Source of the DNA: Burkholderiales bacterium
Lineage (GTDB): Bacteria > Pseudomonadota > Gammaproteobacteria > Burkholderiales > Burkholderiaceae_D
DNA length: 64,000 nucleotides
Direction of reading: 5' to 3'
Assembly: GCA_016196925.1 (NCBI GenBank)
Contig: JACPWS010000047.1
Coordinates: 62,001 to 126,000, forward strand
The position numbers were made by a program, and so were the translations under genes. Below the pieces are notes generated by a model. It searched no databases and was not told where the DNA came from. It was given only the letters and a program-made list of their open reading frames with translations. Shown one piece after another: positions 8,766-17,437 of this stretch. The stretch's first letter is position 1, and every line of letters starts with the position of its first letter.

Positions 8766-10199
8766 TTAGTTATCGCCGACCTTGACGATCTTCAGCGCGT
8801 TGGTGCCGCCGACCTGGCCCATAGGCTCGCCCCAGGTCACGACTATCGTGTCGCCCTTGCCGACCACGCCTTTTTCCAGCAACAGGCTTTCGACCGATTG
8901 CAACACGGCGTCGCGGTCGTTCGAATACGGCATCTTGAACGTGCGCACATTGCGGTACAGCGCGACTTTGCGCTGGGTGGCGACGCTGGGCGTCAGCGCA
9001 AACAGCGGCACATCGATGCTGTGGCGGCTCATCCAGAGGGCGGTCGAGCCCGATTCGGTCAGCGCCACAATCGCCTTCACACGCAGATGATGGGCGGTGA
9101 ACAGGGCGCCATAGGCAATCGACTGGTCGATGCGGGTAAAGGTCTGGTTCAGAAAATCGGCGTCGAGTTTGCACTCCTGGAATTTTTCGGCTTCCAGGCA
9201 AATCGCCGCCATCGCTTCCACGGTTTCCACCGGGTATTTGCCGGACGCGGTTTCGGCCGAAGTCATCACGGCGTCGGTGCCGTCCAGCACGGCATTCGCC
9301 ACGTCGGACACTTCGGCGCGGGTCGGCACCGCATTCACGATCATCGATTCCATCATCTGGGTCGCGGTGATCGCCAGTTTATTCGAGGCGCGCGCCATCT
9401 TGATCATGCGCTTTTGCAAGGCCGGCACGGCGGCATTGCCGACTTCCACCGCCAGGTCGCCGCGCGCCACCATGATGCCGTCCGAGGCGTCCAATATCTC
9501 TTGCAACAGCGGTATCGCTTCGGCGCGCTCTATCTTGGCGATCAGCATAGGCTTGTGGCCGTGCGCTTCGCCGGCGATGTTTGACAGCTGGCGCGCCATC
9601 TCCATGTCGGTCGCGTTTTTCGGAAAAGACACCGCGATGTAATCGGCCTGGAACGACATCGCGGTCTTGATGTCTTCCATGTCCTTGGCCGTCAGCGCCG
9701 GCGCAGTCAGGCCGCCGCCCTGGCGGTTGATGCCCTTGTTGTTCGACAACTCGCCGCCTATCCTGACCGTGGTATGGATTTCATTGCCGACGATCTTGTC
9801 GACCACCAGCACGATCAGGCCGTCGTTCAGCAACAGCACATCGTCCGGCTTGACGTCGCGCGGCAAGGCCTTGTAATCGAGGCCGACGCGCTCCTGGTTG
9901 CCGATGCCGCAATCGGCGTCGAGAATGAACTTGTCGCCGTTTTCCAGCACGATGCGGCTGTGTTCAAACTTGCCGATACGGATTTTCGGGCCTTGCAAAT
10001 CGGCCATGATGGCGATTTCACGCCCGCATTCGGCCGCTGCCTGACGCACCAGCGCGGCGCGGTCGATATGGTCTTGCGCCTTGCCATGCGAAAAATTCAG
10101 GCGCACCACGTTGATACCCGCCTGCAACATGCGTTTCAGGGTATCCAGATCGCTGGAAGCGGGGCCTATGGTGGCGACTATCTTGGTGGCGCGTGACAT
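8766..10199 (-). CDS. pyk: pyruvate kinase
   Basis: A 477-residue pyruvate kinase converting PEP and ADP to pyruvate and ATP. The N-terminus MSRATKIVATIGPASSD, the LNFSHG block and the active-site segment PMLIAKIERAEAI (lysine and glutamate) followed by GIMVARGDLAVE are intact, and the C-terminal allosteric domain is present. The ATG at 10199 was chosen over an upstream in-frame codon at 10268 because it gives the family N-terminus and is preceded by AGGAGA at good spacing. It ends 21 bases before fba. A relict REP lies about 85 bases upstream of the start, between pgk and pyk. Confidence 0.96.
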   Translation of the reverse strand: MSRATKIVATIGPASSDLDTLKRMLQAGINVVRLNFSHGKAQDHIDRAALVRQAAAECGREIAIMADLQGPKIRIGKFEHSRIVLENGDKFILDADCGIGNQERVGLDYKALPRDVKPDDVLLLNDGLIVLVVDKIVGNEIHTTVRIGGELSNNKGINRQGGGLTAPALTAKDMEDIKTAMSFQADYIAVSFPKNATDMEMARQLSNIAGEAHGHKPMLIAKIERAEAIPLLQEILDASDGIMVARGDLAVEVGNAAVPALQKRMIKMARASNKLAITATQMMESMIVNAVPTRAEVSDVANAVLDGTDAVMTSAETASGKYPVETVEAMAAICLEAEKFQECKLDADFLNQTFTRIDQSIAYGALFTAHHLRVKAIVALTESGSTALWMSRHSIDVPLFALTPSVATQRKVALYRNVRTFKMPYSNDRDAVLQSVESLLLEKGVVGKGDTIVVTWGEPMGQVGGTNALKIVKVGDN

Positions 10200-10257
10200 C
10201 GATTCTCCTGAATATGGTTCAACAATGCTAGAGGTTGCGAGCATGATGCAGTTTATA

Positions 10258-10342
10258 GATGAAATCACGGACTCATTCGGATTTCGTCATTCCCGCGAAA
10301 GCGGGAATGACGCTTTATTTAGTTACCCCGTGCTTACTTAAT
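10258..10342. repeat. solo REP palindrome, probable relict of the MITE
   Basis: A perfect 26-base palindrome occupies 10286-10311, with half-site GTCATTCCCGCG. Flanking traces AAATCACGGA on the left and CCGTGCTTACTTA on the right resemble the MITE ends. It looks like an internally deleted fifth copy carrying one hairpin instead of two. It sits between pgk and pyk. Confidence 0.65.
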
Positions 10343-10357
10343 TATTTTTTATACGAC

Positions 10358-11551
10358 TTATTTTGCGGCGCGTTGCAGCAAAATTTCGACCGCCGGCAAG
10401 GTCTTTCCTTCCAGGAATTCCAGGAAAGCGCCGCCGCCGGTGGAGATATAGCCGACTTGTTCGGTGATCTGGTATTTGGCGATCGCCGCCAGCGTATCGC
10501 CGCCGCCGGCGATAGAGAAACCGGCCGAGTCGGCAATCGCCTGCGCCAGCAGCTTGGTGCCGTTGCCGAATTGGTCGAATTCAAACACGCCGACCGGGCC
10601 GTTCCAGACGATGGTGCCGGCTTGCTTGATCTGGGCCGCCAGCGTGGCCGCGGTTTGCGGGCCGATATCGAGGATCATGTCGTCGTCCTGCACGTCAGCG
10701 ACGGCTTTCACGGTCGCCACCGCGGTCGGCGAGAATTCTTTGGCGCACACCACGTCGGTAGGGATAGGCACCGAAGCGCCGCGCTGCGCCATCATGTCTA
10801 TAATCGCCTTGGCTTCCTCGACCAGATCGGCTTCCGCCAGCGACTTACCGATTTTCAGGCCGGAAGCCAGCATGAAGGTATTCGCGATGCCGCCGCCAAC
10901 GATCAGATTGTCGACCTTGTCCGCCAGCGACTTGAGGATGGTCAGTTTGCTCGACACCTTGGAACCGGCCACGATCGCCACCAAAGGACGGGCCGGCTGG
11001 CCCAGCGCCTTGCCGAGCGCATCGAGTTCGGCCGACAGCAGCGGGCCGGCGCAGGCGACCGGCGCGAACTTGGCGATACCGTGGGTAGTCGCTTCGGCGC
11101 GATGCGCGGTGCCGAACGCGTCGTTCACATACACGTCGCACAAGGCCGCCATTTTTTGCGCCAGCGCATCGTCGTTTTTCTTTTCGCCTTTATTGACGCG
11201 GCAGTTTTCCAGCAAGGCCACCTGGCCCGGCGCGACGTCCACGCCGTCGACCCAGTTCTGCTGCAATTTCACATTTACGCCGAGCAACTCGGACAAGCGC
11301 GCAGCGACCGGCGCCAGCGTGTCGGCCGGCTTGAATTCGCCTTCGGTCGGGCGCCCCAGGTGCGAAGTCACCATCACGGCCGCGCCGGCTTGCAAGGCTT
11401 GCCGTATCGCCGGCACCGAGGCGCGGATGCGGGTGTCTTCAGTGATGTTGCCGTGTTCGTCTTGCGGAACATTGAGATCGGCGCGGATGAAAACGCGTTT
11501 ACCGTGGAGCTGATTGCCTGCGACCAGGTCGCTGAGTCGATTGAATTGCAT
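10358..11551 (-). CDS. pgk: phosphoglycerate kinase
   Basis: A 397-residue phosphoglycerate kinase, which makes ATP from 1,3-bisphosphoglycerate. The substrate-binding RADLNVPQD (about residues 23-31), [10 protein letters not shown], the basic [13 protein letters not shown] patch and the C-terminal GGGDTLAAI nucleotide loop are all seen. The length is normal. It is the first gene of the leftward run pgk-pyk-fba-purE-purC. The start at 11551 gives the family N-terminus MQFNRLSDL. Upstream lies the end of the AzlD gene, so a promoter is expected in 11552-11693, but I could not assign -35/-10 boxes with confidence. Confidence 0.97.
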   Translation of the reverse strand: MQFNRLSDLVAGNQLHGKRVFIRADLNVPQDEHGNITEDTRIRASVPAIRQALQAGAAVMVTSHLGRPTEGEFKPADTLAPVAARLSELLGVNVKLQQNWVDGVDVAPGQVALLENCRVNKGEKKNDDALAQKMAALCDVYVNDAFGTAHRAEATTHGIAKFAPVACAGPLLSAELDALGKALGQPARPLVAIVAGSKVSSKLTILKSLADKVDNLIVGGGIANTFMLASGLKIGKSLAEADLVEEAKAIIDMMAQRGASVPIPTDVVCAKEFSPTAVATVKAVADVQDDDMILDIGPQTAATLAAQIKQAGTIVWNGPVGVFEFDQFGNGTKLLAQAIADSAGFSIAGGGDTLAAIAKYQITEQVGYISTGGGAFLEFLEGKTLPAVEILLQRAAK

Positions 11552-11693
11552 TGTGGTAAGGAGATGACAAGGTTGAAGGGGCCGGCGCAGTATGCGACAA
11601 GAACGGGCAAGTCCGCTATTCTACCAAAGCCCCCGTTTCAGCCATATCTTTTACAGCGTTTTTGCCGCCGCAAGCGAGAAATTGATGTGGAAA

Positions 11694-12017
11694 TTACAAA
11701 CCTAGGCGCAGGTAAGTGTAAACCGCCATGCCGAAGAAGATGGTTTGCAGCATGTTCTTGCGCACCAGGAAAAACGCCGTAGCCAGCAAGCCGGCCAGCA
11801 AGCGCGGGTTGGCCAGACTGATATCGAGCCGGCCTTCGCTCAAGACTAAATCCGGGACGATGATCGCCGCCAGCGCGCAGGCCGGCGCGTAGCGCAGCGC
11901 TTCCTGCACCCGCTTCGGCAAATGGATATGCTGCCCGACCAGCCAAAAGCCGCTGCGGGCGATCAAGGTCGCCAGCGCCAGCAAGCCTATCACCAGCCAG
12001 ATTTCTGCGTCGCTCAT
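11694..12017 (-). CDS. azlD: AzlD-family branched-chain amino acid export subunit
   Basis: A 107-residue membrane protein with about four hydrophobic helices, matching the small AzlD subunit that pairs with AzlC to export branched-chain amino acids or analogues. Family features include ARSGFWLVG near residue 21 and the RYAPACALAAIIVPDL helix. The ATG at 12017 overlaps the azlC stop by three bases (ATGA context), so the two are translationally coupled. A longer in-frame start exists upstream inside azlC but adds only polar residues and was rejected. The substrate is inferred from the family, not from sequence. Confidence 0.9.
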   Translation of the reverse strand: MSDAEIWLVIGLLALATLIARSGFWLVGQHIHLPKRVQEALRYAPACALAAIIVPDLVLSEGRLDISLANPRLLAGLLATAFFLVRKNMLQTIFFGMAVYTYLRLGL

Positions 12018-12739
12018 GCCGCCTCCTTCGCCGCCGCGCTGGCGCGCACTTCCAGTTTCTCTTCCAGCCACATGGCGCTGCCCATGCCCAGCAAGACCGC
12101 CAGCAACAGCCCCAATTTATACGGCAAGCCGAACGCCAGCACGGCAACCGCGCCGGCCACGGCCACACCGAGCAAGGCCGCGCGACCCGCGATCAGCGGC
12201 AAGGTGATGCAGAGTATCGCCAGCGTGCCGGCGAAGCCCAGGCCCCAGCGCGTCGGCACTTGGCTGCCGAGCAAGATGCCGATCACGGAACCGATCTGCC
12301 AGGCGCCCCAGTTCGGAAAGATCAGCGCTTTCAGATAAGCCAGCTTGCCTTTTTCTTCGCCGAATTCGGGATAACGCTGCATGAACAGGCCGACCGAGAT
12401 ATCGCCGGTCAGAAAACCGAGCCAGGCGCGCGTGCGCCACGGCAGATGCGAGAAATGCGGCGCCAGGATTGCTGAAAAAATCACAAAACGTAAATTCACC
12501 ACCAGCGCCGTGGCAAAAATCACCCAGACCGGCGCCTGCGCCGCGATCAGGGGCAGCGCCGCCAGTTGCGCCGAGCCGGCGAACACGATCAGGGTCATGC
12601 CGAGCGCCTGCGTCAGCGTCAGGCCGGCCTTGATCATGGCCACCCCGACCACCAGGCCCCAGGCGGCCACGCCGAACCAGGTCGGGGCGCCGACTCTCAG
12701 CCCTTCTTTGTAGGCGGCGCGGTCGATATCGGAATGCAT
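12014..12739 (-). CDS. azlC: AzlC-family branched-chain amino acid exporter, large subunit
   Basis: A membrane protein of about 241 residues with several hydrophobic helices and the AzlC family start region GAPTWFGVAAWGLVVGVAM, followed by GSAQLAALPLIAAQAP. With AzlD it forms a two-component exporter (LIV-E family) for branched-chain amino acids. The start is uncertain: an ATG at 12739 and an in-frame TTG at 12757 are both possible and neither has a strong ribosome binding site. I prefer the ATG. A divergent gene and a MITE lie upstream, so the promoter region has been altered by the repeat. Confidence 0.88.
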   Translation of the reverse strand: MHSDIDRAAYKEGLRVGAPTWFGVAAWGLVVGVAMIKAGLTLTQALGMTLIVFAGSAQLAALPLIAAQAPVWVIFATALVVNLRFVIFSAILAPHFSHLPWRTRAWLGFLTGDISVGLFMQRYPEFGEEKGKLAYLKALIFPNWGAWQIGSVIGILLGSQVPTRWGLGFAGTLAILCITLPLIAGRAALLGVAVAGAVAVLAFGLPYKLGLLLAVLLGMGSAMWLEEKLEVRASAAAKEAA

Positions 12740-12844
12740 GTTCAGGATTTCTTGCAAGGAAAGCCGCCCATTTTACCGGCGAACGCAAATCGCTGCTGGC
12801 GGCGGACGCCGCGTATCCGTTAGAATCACGGGATAGCAGAGCCC

Positions 12845-12972
12845 CTTAGGAAGCACGGATTTAATTGGGTCGTCATCCCCGCGAAAGCGGGGATCCACCT
12901 AAGGGTTCGATTTACATGGATTCCCGCTTTCGCGGGAATGACGCTTTTTGAATTAATCTGCGTTTCCCTTAG
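12845..12972 (+). mobile_element. MITE/REPIN-like element, copy 2
   Basis: A 128-bp element in the same orientation as copy 1, bounded by CTTAGGAAGCACGGATTTAA and, at the right, TTAATCTGCGTTTCCCTTAG. The two internal hairpins are ATCCCCGCGAAAGCGGGGAT and ATTCCCGCTTTCGCGGGAAT. It lies between the divergent azlC and zinc-finger genes and ends 14 bases before the ATG at 12987, leaving only the GGAG ribosome binding site outside the element. Promoter elements of the rightward gene must therefore lie in or beyond it. Confidence 0.87.
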
Positions 12973-12986
12973 ATACGGAGCCTCAC

Positions 12987-13178
12987 ATGTCCAATACCAA
13001 GAACAACATCGTCGAATTGCAAGCCGGGGATTTGCCGGCGTATTGCCCGAATCCTTCCATGCCGCTCTGGTCTTCCCATCCGCGCGTCTATCTCGATTTG
13101 TCGCACGGCCCGGCCACTTGCGCCTATTGCGGCACCCGCTACCAGCTGGCGCCGGGCGCCGTGCTCAAGGGCCACTGA
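12987..13178 (+). CDS. CHCC zinc-finger domain protein (NDUFS6-like)
   Basis: A 63-residue protein with the zf-CHCC pattern: Cys20, His31, then Cys46 and Cys49 in CAYCGTRYQL. This domain is shared with the mitochondrial complex I subunit NDUFS6 and occurs as a small stand-alone protein in many proteobacteria, where its role is not established. The GGAG ahead of the ATG is well spaced. The gene is followed 9 bases later by the NTF2-like gene, so the two probably start a rightward operon with the YheT hydrolase. Confidence 0.88.
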   Translation: MSNTKNNIVELQAGDLPAYCPNPSMPLWSSHPRVYLDLSHGPATCAYCGTRYQLAPGAVLKGH

Positions 13179-13187
13179 TCCCCGCCC

Positions 13188-13631
13188 ATGCCTGCGACGC
13201 CGCCCATGAGCCATCCATTTAACGGCAGTGCCGAAGAAGTCGAAAGCGCGTTTTACGATGCGCTGAGCCGGGCCGACCTCGACGCCCTGATGGCGCTGTG
13301 GGCCGACGACGAAGAAATCGTCTGCGTTCATCCGGGCGCGCCGCGCCTGATCGGCCATGCCGCCATCCGCACTTCGTGGGAAGCGATCTTCGAACGCGGC
13401 GCCGTGCTGATACGGCCGCGGCAACTGCACGCCACCCACAATATGCTGAGCTCGGTGCACAGCATCGTGGAAGACGTGCAGCGCAGCGAGGAGAGCGCGC
13501 AAGACGTGCATATCCTGGCCACCAATGTGTATGTCAAGACGCCGCACGGCTGGCGCATCGCGCTGCACCACGCCTCGGTCGCGGCCGGCAAGGCGCCGCT
13601 CGATTTATTCAAAGCCAGCGTTTTACATTGA
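13188..13631 (+). CDS. NTF2-like / SnoaL-fold protein
   Basis: A 147-residue protein of the nuclear-transport-factor-2 fold (DUF4440/SnoaL type). It has the usual start pattern, EVESAFYDALSRADLDALMALWADDEEIVCVHPGAPRLIG in residues about 15-55, and the C-terminal strand GWRIALHHAS. Proteins with this layout are small conserved betaproteobacterial proteins of unknown activity that may bind a small molecule. An internal ATG at 13206 would give a protein six residues shorter and is equally plausible. The stop overlaps the ATG of the next gene by one base (TGATG). Confidence 0.82.
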   Translation: MPATPPMSHPFNGSAEEVESAFYDALSRADLDALMALWADDEEIVCVHPGAPRLIGHAAIRTSWEAIFERGAVLIRPRQLHATHNMLSSVHSIVEDVQRSEESAQDVHILATNVYVKTPHGWRIALHHASVAAGKAPLDLFKASVLH

Positions 13632-14587
13632 TGAATTACCTGTCGCCGCGCTGGTTGCCGGGCGGCCATCTGCAAACCATTTATCCGGCGCTGTGGCTGC
13701 CTAAGCCCGCCGTCGCGTTCCGGCGCGAACGCTGGGATACGCCGGATGGCGACTTTATCGACCTCGACTTTCTCGACGGCGAGGCTGGCCAGCCTTTCGT
13801 GCTCTTGTTCCATGGCCTGGAAGGCTCGAGCGACAGCCACTATGCGCGCGCCCTGATGGCCGCCTTGCGGCGGCGCGGCTGGTCCGGCGCGGTAGCGCAT
13901 TTTCGCGGCTGCTCGGGCGAGCTGAACCGGGCGCCGCGCTTTTACCATTCGGGCGACGCCGAAGAAATCGGCTGGATCGTACGGCGCTTGCAACAAGAAT
14001 ATCGCCGCCGCCATCCAGCGGGGAAATTTTTCGCGGCCGGCGTTTCGCTCGGCGGCAACGCCTTGCTGCGCTGGCTGGGCGAAACACAGCATCGAGCGGA
14101 AATCGTCGACGCCGCCTGCGCGGTATCGGCCCCGCTCGATCTGGTGCAGGGCGGCGCGGCGCTCGCCAGCGGCCTCAACCGGCTGTACACGCGCATGTTT
14201 TTGCAAACCCTGAAGCCGAAATGCCTGCAAAAACTGGAACAATTTCCGGGCCTGTTCGCGCGCGACGCCTTGCTGTGTTGCCGCAACCTGTATCAGTTCG
14301 ACAATGTCGTGACCGCGCCGCTGCACGGTTACCGCGACACCGACGATTACTGGCAACGCGCCAGCGCCCGCCATATACTGCCCGATATCACGGTCCCCAC
14401 CCTGGTGCTGAATGCGCAAAACGATCCGTTTCTGCCGGGCCACCATTTGCCGCAGCGGGCGGCGTCTTGCGTCACGCTCGATTACCCGCGGCAGGGCGGC
14501 CACCTCGGCTTCGCCAGCGGCAGCCTGCCCGGCAAACTGGATTGGTTGCCGGAAAAAATCCTGGCATTCTTTGAGGGGAAGTTCTGA
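13631..14587 (+). CDS. YheT-family alpha/beta hydrolase
   Basis: A 318-residue alpha/beta-fold hydrolase of the YheT (ABHD1/3) group. The N-terminal signature LPGGHLQTIYPAL is followed by the oxyanion HGLEGSSDSHYA, the FRGCSGE block, the nucleophile elbow GVSLGGNAL (Ser at about residue 139), an acidic residue in NAQNDPFLP and the catalytic His in GGHLGFASG. Family members are esterase or lipase-like, but the natural substrate is not known. Translation is coupled to the NTF2-like gene upstream, and the stop overlaps the next ATG. Confidence 0.92.
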   Translation: MNYLSPRWLPGGHLQTIYPALWLPKPAVAFRRERWDTPDGDFIDLDFLDGEAGQPFVLLFHGLEGSSDSHYARALMAALRRRGWSGAVAHFRGCSGELNRAPRFYHSGDAEEIGWIVRRLQQEYRRRHPAGKFFAAGVSLGGNALLRWLGETQHRAEIVDAACAVSAPLDLVQGGAALASGLNRLYTRMFLQTLKPKCLQKLEQFPGLFARDALLCCRNLYQFDNVVTAPLHGYRDTDDYWQRASARHILPDITVPTLVLNAQNDPFLPGHHLPQRAASCVTLDYPRQGGHLGFASGSLPGKLDWLPEKILAFFEGKF

Positions 14588-15186
14588 TGGACGAGATCGT
14601 CAAGGCGGCGCTGGCCAAGTGGCCGGCCGTACCGCACTGCTACGGCTGGCTGCGGCTCGATGCGCGCGGCAACTGGCGCATGCGCGACGCCCGCGCACAG
14701 GCGCTGAACTTGCCGGGCGATCCCATCCGCAACGCCGCCCTGCTGGCTTTCATCCATCGCAATTATCTGGTCGACGCAAGAGGCTGCTGGTATTTCCAAA
14801 ACGGCCCGCAGCGCGTGTATGCCGATCTGGAAGCGACACCCTACATCGCCCGCAGCACGCCATCCGGCTTCGTCTTACATAGCGGCGCGCCGCTGCCGGC
14901 GCCGCAATCAGCCTGTTTCGACCCGTCCGGCAATTTGCTGCTGCAAGCGGACGCTATCCTGGCCCAGCTGGACGACCGCGATCTGGCCGCATGCCTGAAT
15001 TTACTCGAGTCGGGGCGCCAACCGGTCGGCGACGATGCCTTGCTGGCCTGGCTGGAAGCGCCGCTGCAGCCCGCCCCCTTGTTTCTGCGCTGGCCAGGCG
15101 CGGGCGATGTGCGCATCCCGGTAAGGCGCATGACGAGCGACGCCCTGATGCAGGAATACGGCTACAGTCGCGAACCGCGCGCCTGA
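14587..15186 (+). CDS. conserved hypothetical protein (DUF2946-like, family number uncertain)
   Basis: A 199-residue soluble protein that regularly accompanies the YheT hydrolase in betaproteobacteria as far as I recall. I do not know its function. It has no signal peptide, membrane helix or catalytic motif that I recognise. The first half is rich in Arg, Trp and Tyr (GWLRLDARGNWRMRDARAQ, then GCWYFQNGPQRVYADLE); the second half is Leu-rich. The ATG at 14587 overlaps the hydrolase stop, so it is the last gene of this rightward operon. Confidence 0.75.
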   Translation: MDEIVKAALAKWPAVPHCYGWLRLDARGNWRMRDARAQALNLPGDPIRNAALLAFIHRNYLVDARGCWYFQNGPQRVYADLEATPYIARSTPSGFVLHSGAPLPAPQSACFDPSGNLLLQADAILAQLDDRDLAACLNLLESGRQPVGDDALLAWLEAPLQPAPLFLRWPGAGDVRIPVRRMTSDALMQEYGYSREPRA

Positions 15187-15275
15187 CGCCGCCGTCGCCC
15201 GGGCCTGAATTTGATGTTTTATGGGGAGTATGCGACATTTTCGTGCTATCGTCAGCGTATTTAAAGGCTCGCCAT

Positions 15276-15296
15276 AAATACTCCCCCCTAGTATTT
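15276..15296. promoter_or_regulatory. C-tract palindrome, AAATACT-N7-AGTATTT
   Basis: A perfect 7-bp inverted repeat around a CCCCCCT core, located between two convergent gene ends. The same design (ATACT, seven C-rich bases, AGTAT) appears at 42548-42564 upstream of a membrane-protein gene. A GC tract flanked by AT-rich inverted repeats resembles CsoR/RcnR/FrmR-type operators. This copy has no adjacent gene start, so its function is unclear. Confidence 0.4.
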
Positions 15297-15334
15297 TCAC
15301 GGCGACGAACCGGCCGGGAAGCGCCGGACCGCCC

Positions 15335-16870
15335 TCACTTGCGTTTCTTTTCTTCCGCCAGTTCTTCCTTGTGCTTTTCTTTCCACTCGCGCTCGCGGGC
15401 GTCGATCACGGCCAGGTCGTAATACTGGGCGTCGGTTTCGCGCCGTGCGATGTCGAGTTGTTGCAGCGCGGCCGGCAAGCCGCCTTGCAAGGCATAGGCC
15501 TCGGCCAGCGCGATGTGTTGCTGCGCCTGCTTGCCCTGGGCCGCATAGGCTTTCGCCAGCAAGCTGTGCAGCTCGGCTTCTTGCCGGTACAAGACGATCT
15601 GGTCACGCAAAAAGGCGGCGACCTTTTCGTGTTGCCCATCCTCCAGCAAGGCTTCGGCATATTGATGGGCGATGCCGCGCGACAGCGGCAATTGTTGCAA
15701 CGCTTTTTCCGCCGCCGCGACCGCTTGCCCGGGACGCTTGGCGGCGAGCTGTATCTCTATCGCCAGGCTGGCGAAGGCGCTGCTCTGCTTCAATAGCGGC
15801 TTGTATAACGCCGACTGCTCGACTTGTCTGAGGACGCGCTCGAGCAGGGTCTGCGCCTTGGAAAAATCGAGCTGCTTGCAAGCGACCAGGGCCAGTCCGT
15901 AGCGGGCGGCGATTTTATCGGTTTCCTGTTCCGATTTTTCTTGTTCTTCGAAAGCCGCTTGCGCATCCATCAAGCCCTGCGTGCCGAAGTCTTGCAAGAC
16001 GCGCACGCGTGCCTTGGTCAGGAAGAATTCCAGGCTGTCGGCATGCTGGCGGTAACGCTGATCGAGCATGCGCGCCTGGATGTCGGCGATGCGTTCGCTG
16101 GTCAGCGGATGGCTGCGCAAGAACGAGGGGGCGTTGTCGGTGTAATTGCGGGTCGAGGTCTGCAGGCGGCCGAAAAACGCCACCATGCCGGAAGTCTCGA
16201 AACCGGCGTCGCGCAAGATCTGGAAACCGACGCGGTCGGCTTCGCGTTCGGCGTCGCGGCTGAAGTTCAGCTGACGCTGGATCGCCAAGCCCTGGCCGCC
16301 GGTCGCCAGCGCCATCGCCGCATCGGGGCTGGAGCGCGCGGCCAGCACCGCCAGCGCCAGCGCCGCCAGCGGGATCAGTGCATCGTATTTCTGACTGCTC
16401 AGCATGCGCGCGATATGGCGCTGTTCGACGTGGCCAATTTCATGCCCCATCACGGAAGCCAGCTCGGACTCGGTCTGCGCCGCCAGGATCAGGCCGGAAT
16501 GCATGCCGATGAAACCGCCGGGGAAAGCGAAGGCATTCAGCACAGGATCGCGCACCGCGAAAAATTCAAAATCGTAGGCCGCTTCGCCGCGCGCCTCGGG
16601 CCGCGTCGCCAGCAGCGTATTGCCGAGCCGGTTCAGGTATTCCGAGACCGGCCCGTCGTCCAGATAATCGGGATCGCGCCGCACCGTGTGCATGATTTGC
16701 TCGCCAAGCTTGCGCTCTTGCAGCGGCGACAGTTCTTCGCGCGCGGTGTCGCCGAGGGTGGGCAGGTTTTGCGCCAGCACAAGGGCAGGCGCACCGGCAG
16801 ACGCTATTATGCACGCCGCCAGCGCCACACGCAGGCTGGCCCGTCGCAAAGAAAAGAGTTTTGTATTCAC
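15335..16870 (-). CDS. M48-family periplasmic metalloprotease with TPR region (BepA/YfgC-like)
   Basis: A protein of about 511 residues resembling BepA/YfgC, which helps outer-membrane protein assembly or degrades stalled substrates. A signal peptide (basic start, hydrophobic stretch, cleavage near VLA-QN) is followed by the M48 peptidase domain with the zinc motif HEIGH (residues 143-147) and a downstream glutamate in READRVGFQIL. The C-terminal half is helical with TPR-like repeats. The GTG at 16870 gives the clean signal peptide; an upstream in-frame TTG at 16915 is less likely. It is divergent from moaC. Confidence 0.9.
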   Translation of the reverse strand: MNTKLFSLRRASLRVALAACIIASAGAPALVLAQNLPTLGDTAREELSPLQERKLGEQIMHTVRRDPDYLDDGPVSEYLNRLGNTLLATRPEARGEAAYDFEFFAVRDPVLNAFAFPGGFIGMHSGLILAAQTESELASVMGHEIGHVEQRHIARMLSSQKYDALIPLAALALAVLAARSSPDAAMALATGGQGLAIQRQLNFSRDAEREADRVGFQILRDAGFETSGMVAFFGRLQTSTRNYTDNAPSFLRSHPLTSERIADIQARMLDQRYRQHADSLEFFLTKARVRVLQDFGTQGLMDAQAAFEEQEKSEQETDKIAARYGLALVACKQLDFSKAQTLLERVLRQVEQSALYKPLLKQSSAFASLAIEIQLAAKRPGQAVAAAEKALQQLPLSRGIAHQYAEALLEDGQHEKVAAFLRDQIVLYRQEAELHSLLAKAYAAQGKQAQQHIALAEAYALQGGLPAALQQLDIARRETDAQYYDLAVIDAREREWKEKHKEELAEEKKRK

Positions 16871-16936
16871 GGTGCTATGATGTCCGATAGCGGAATATGT
16901 TCCGGATTTCCTCAATTTATCGCCTTACACTAAGAA

Positions 16937-17437
16937 ATGACTAACGATACCCATCCCAGCGAGCTGACCCATTTCGACGCCGGCGGCCAGGCCCACATGG
17001 TCGATGTGGCTAGAAAAAACGACAGCCACCGCAGCGCCGTCGCCAGCGGCAAGATACGCATGCAGCCCGAGACGCTGGCGATTATCCTGCAAGGCACGGC
17101 AAAAAAAGGCGACGTGCTCGGCATCGCACGCATCGCCGCCATCATGGCCGCCAAACGCACCAGCGACCTGATCCCGCTGTGCCACCCGCTGGCGCTGACC
17201 CGGGTCACGGTGGATTTTAGCATTGACGTCGACAGCGCCACCGTCAACTGCAACGCCCAGGTGGAAACCGTAGGCAAGACCGGCGTCGAGATGGAAGCCC
17301 TGACCGCCGTGCAAGTCGGCCTGCTGACCATCTACGACATGTGCAAGGCGGTCGACCGCGGCATGGTGATGAGCGATATCCGCGTGCTGGAAAAGCATGG
17401 CGGCAAATCGGGCGACTGGGTCAGCCTGATCGACTAA
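16937..17437 (+). CDS. moaC: cyclic pyranopterin monophosphate synthase MoaC
   Basis: A 166-residue MoaC, which with MoaA makes cyclic pyranopterin monophosphate, the first molybdenum-cofactor intermediate. The N-terminal [28 protein letters not shown] (active-site His) and the C-terminal [26 protein letters not shown] block are intact. No other mo genes are near, apart from a TupBC-like oxyanion transporter some 27 kb away. The ATG at 16937 is the only sensible start. The gene ends by overlapping the converging pglL gene end by four bases. Confidence 0.97.
   Translation: MTNDTHPSELTHFDAGGQAHMVDVARKNDSHRSAVASGKIRMQPETLAIILQGTAKKGDVLGIARIAAIMAAKRTSDLIPLCHPLALTRVTVDFSIDVDSATVNCNAQVETVGKTGVEMEALTAVQVGLLTIYDMCKAVDRGMVMSDIRVLEKHGGKSGDWVSLID

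Noticed and set aside
7716-9584. Long open frame of 622 codons on the plus strand
   Set aside because: It runs antisense through fba and pyk and its His/Arg/Gly-rich translation has no domain.
13298-13630. N-terminal extension of the YheT hydrolase frame
   Set aside because: The extra codons lie inside the NTF2-like gene in another frame and are Arg-rich without conservation; the ATG at 13631 starts the family sequence.
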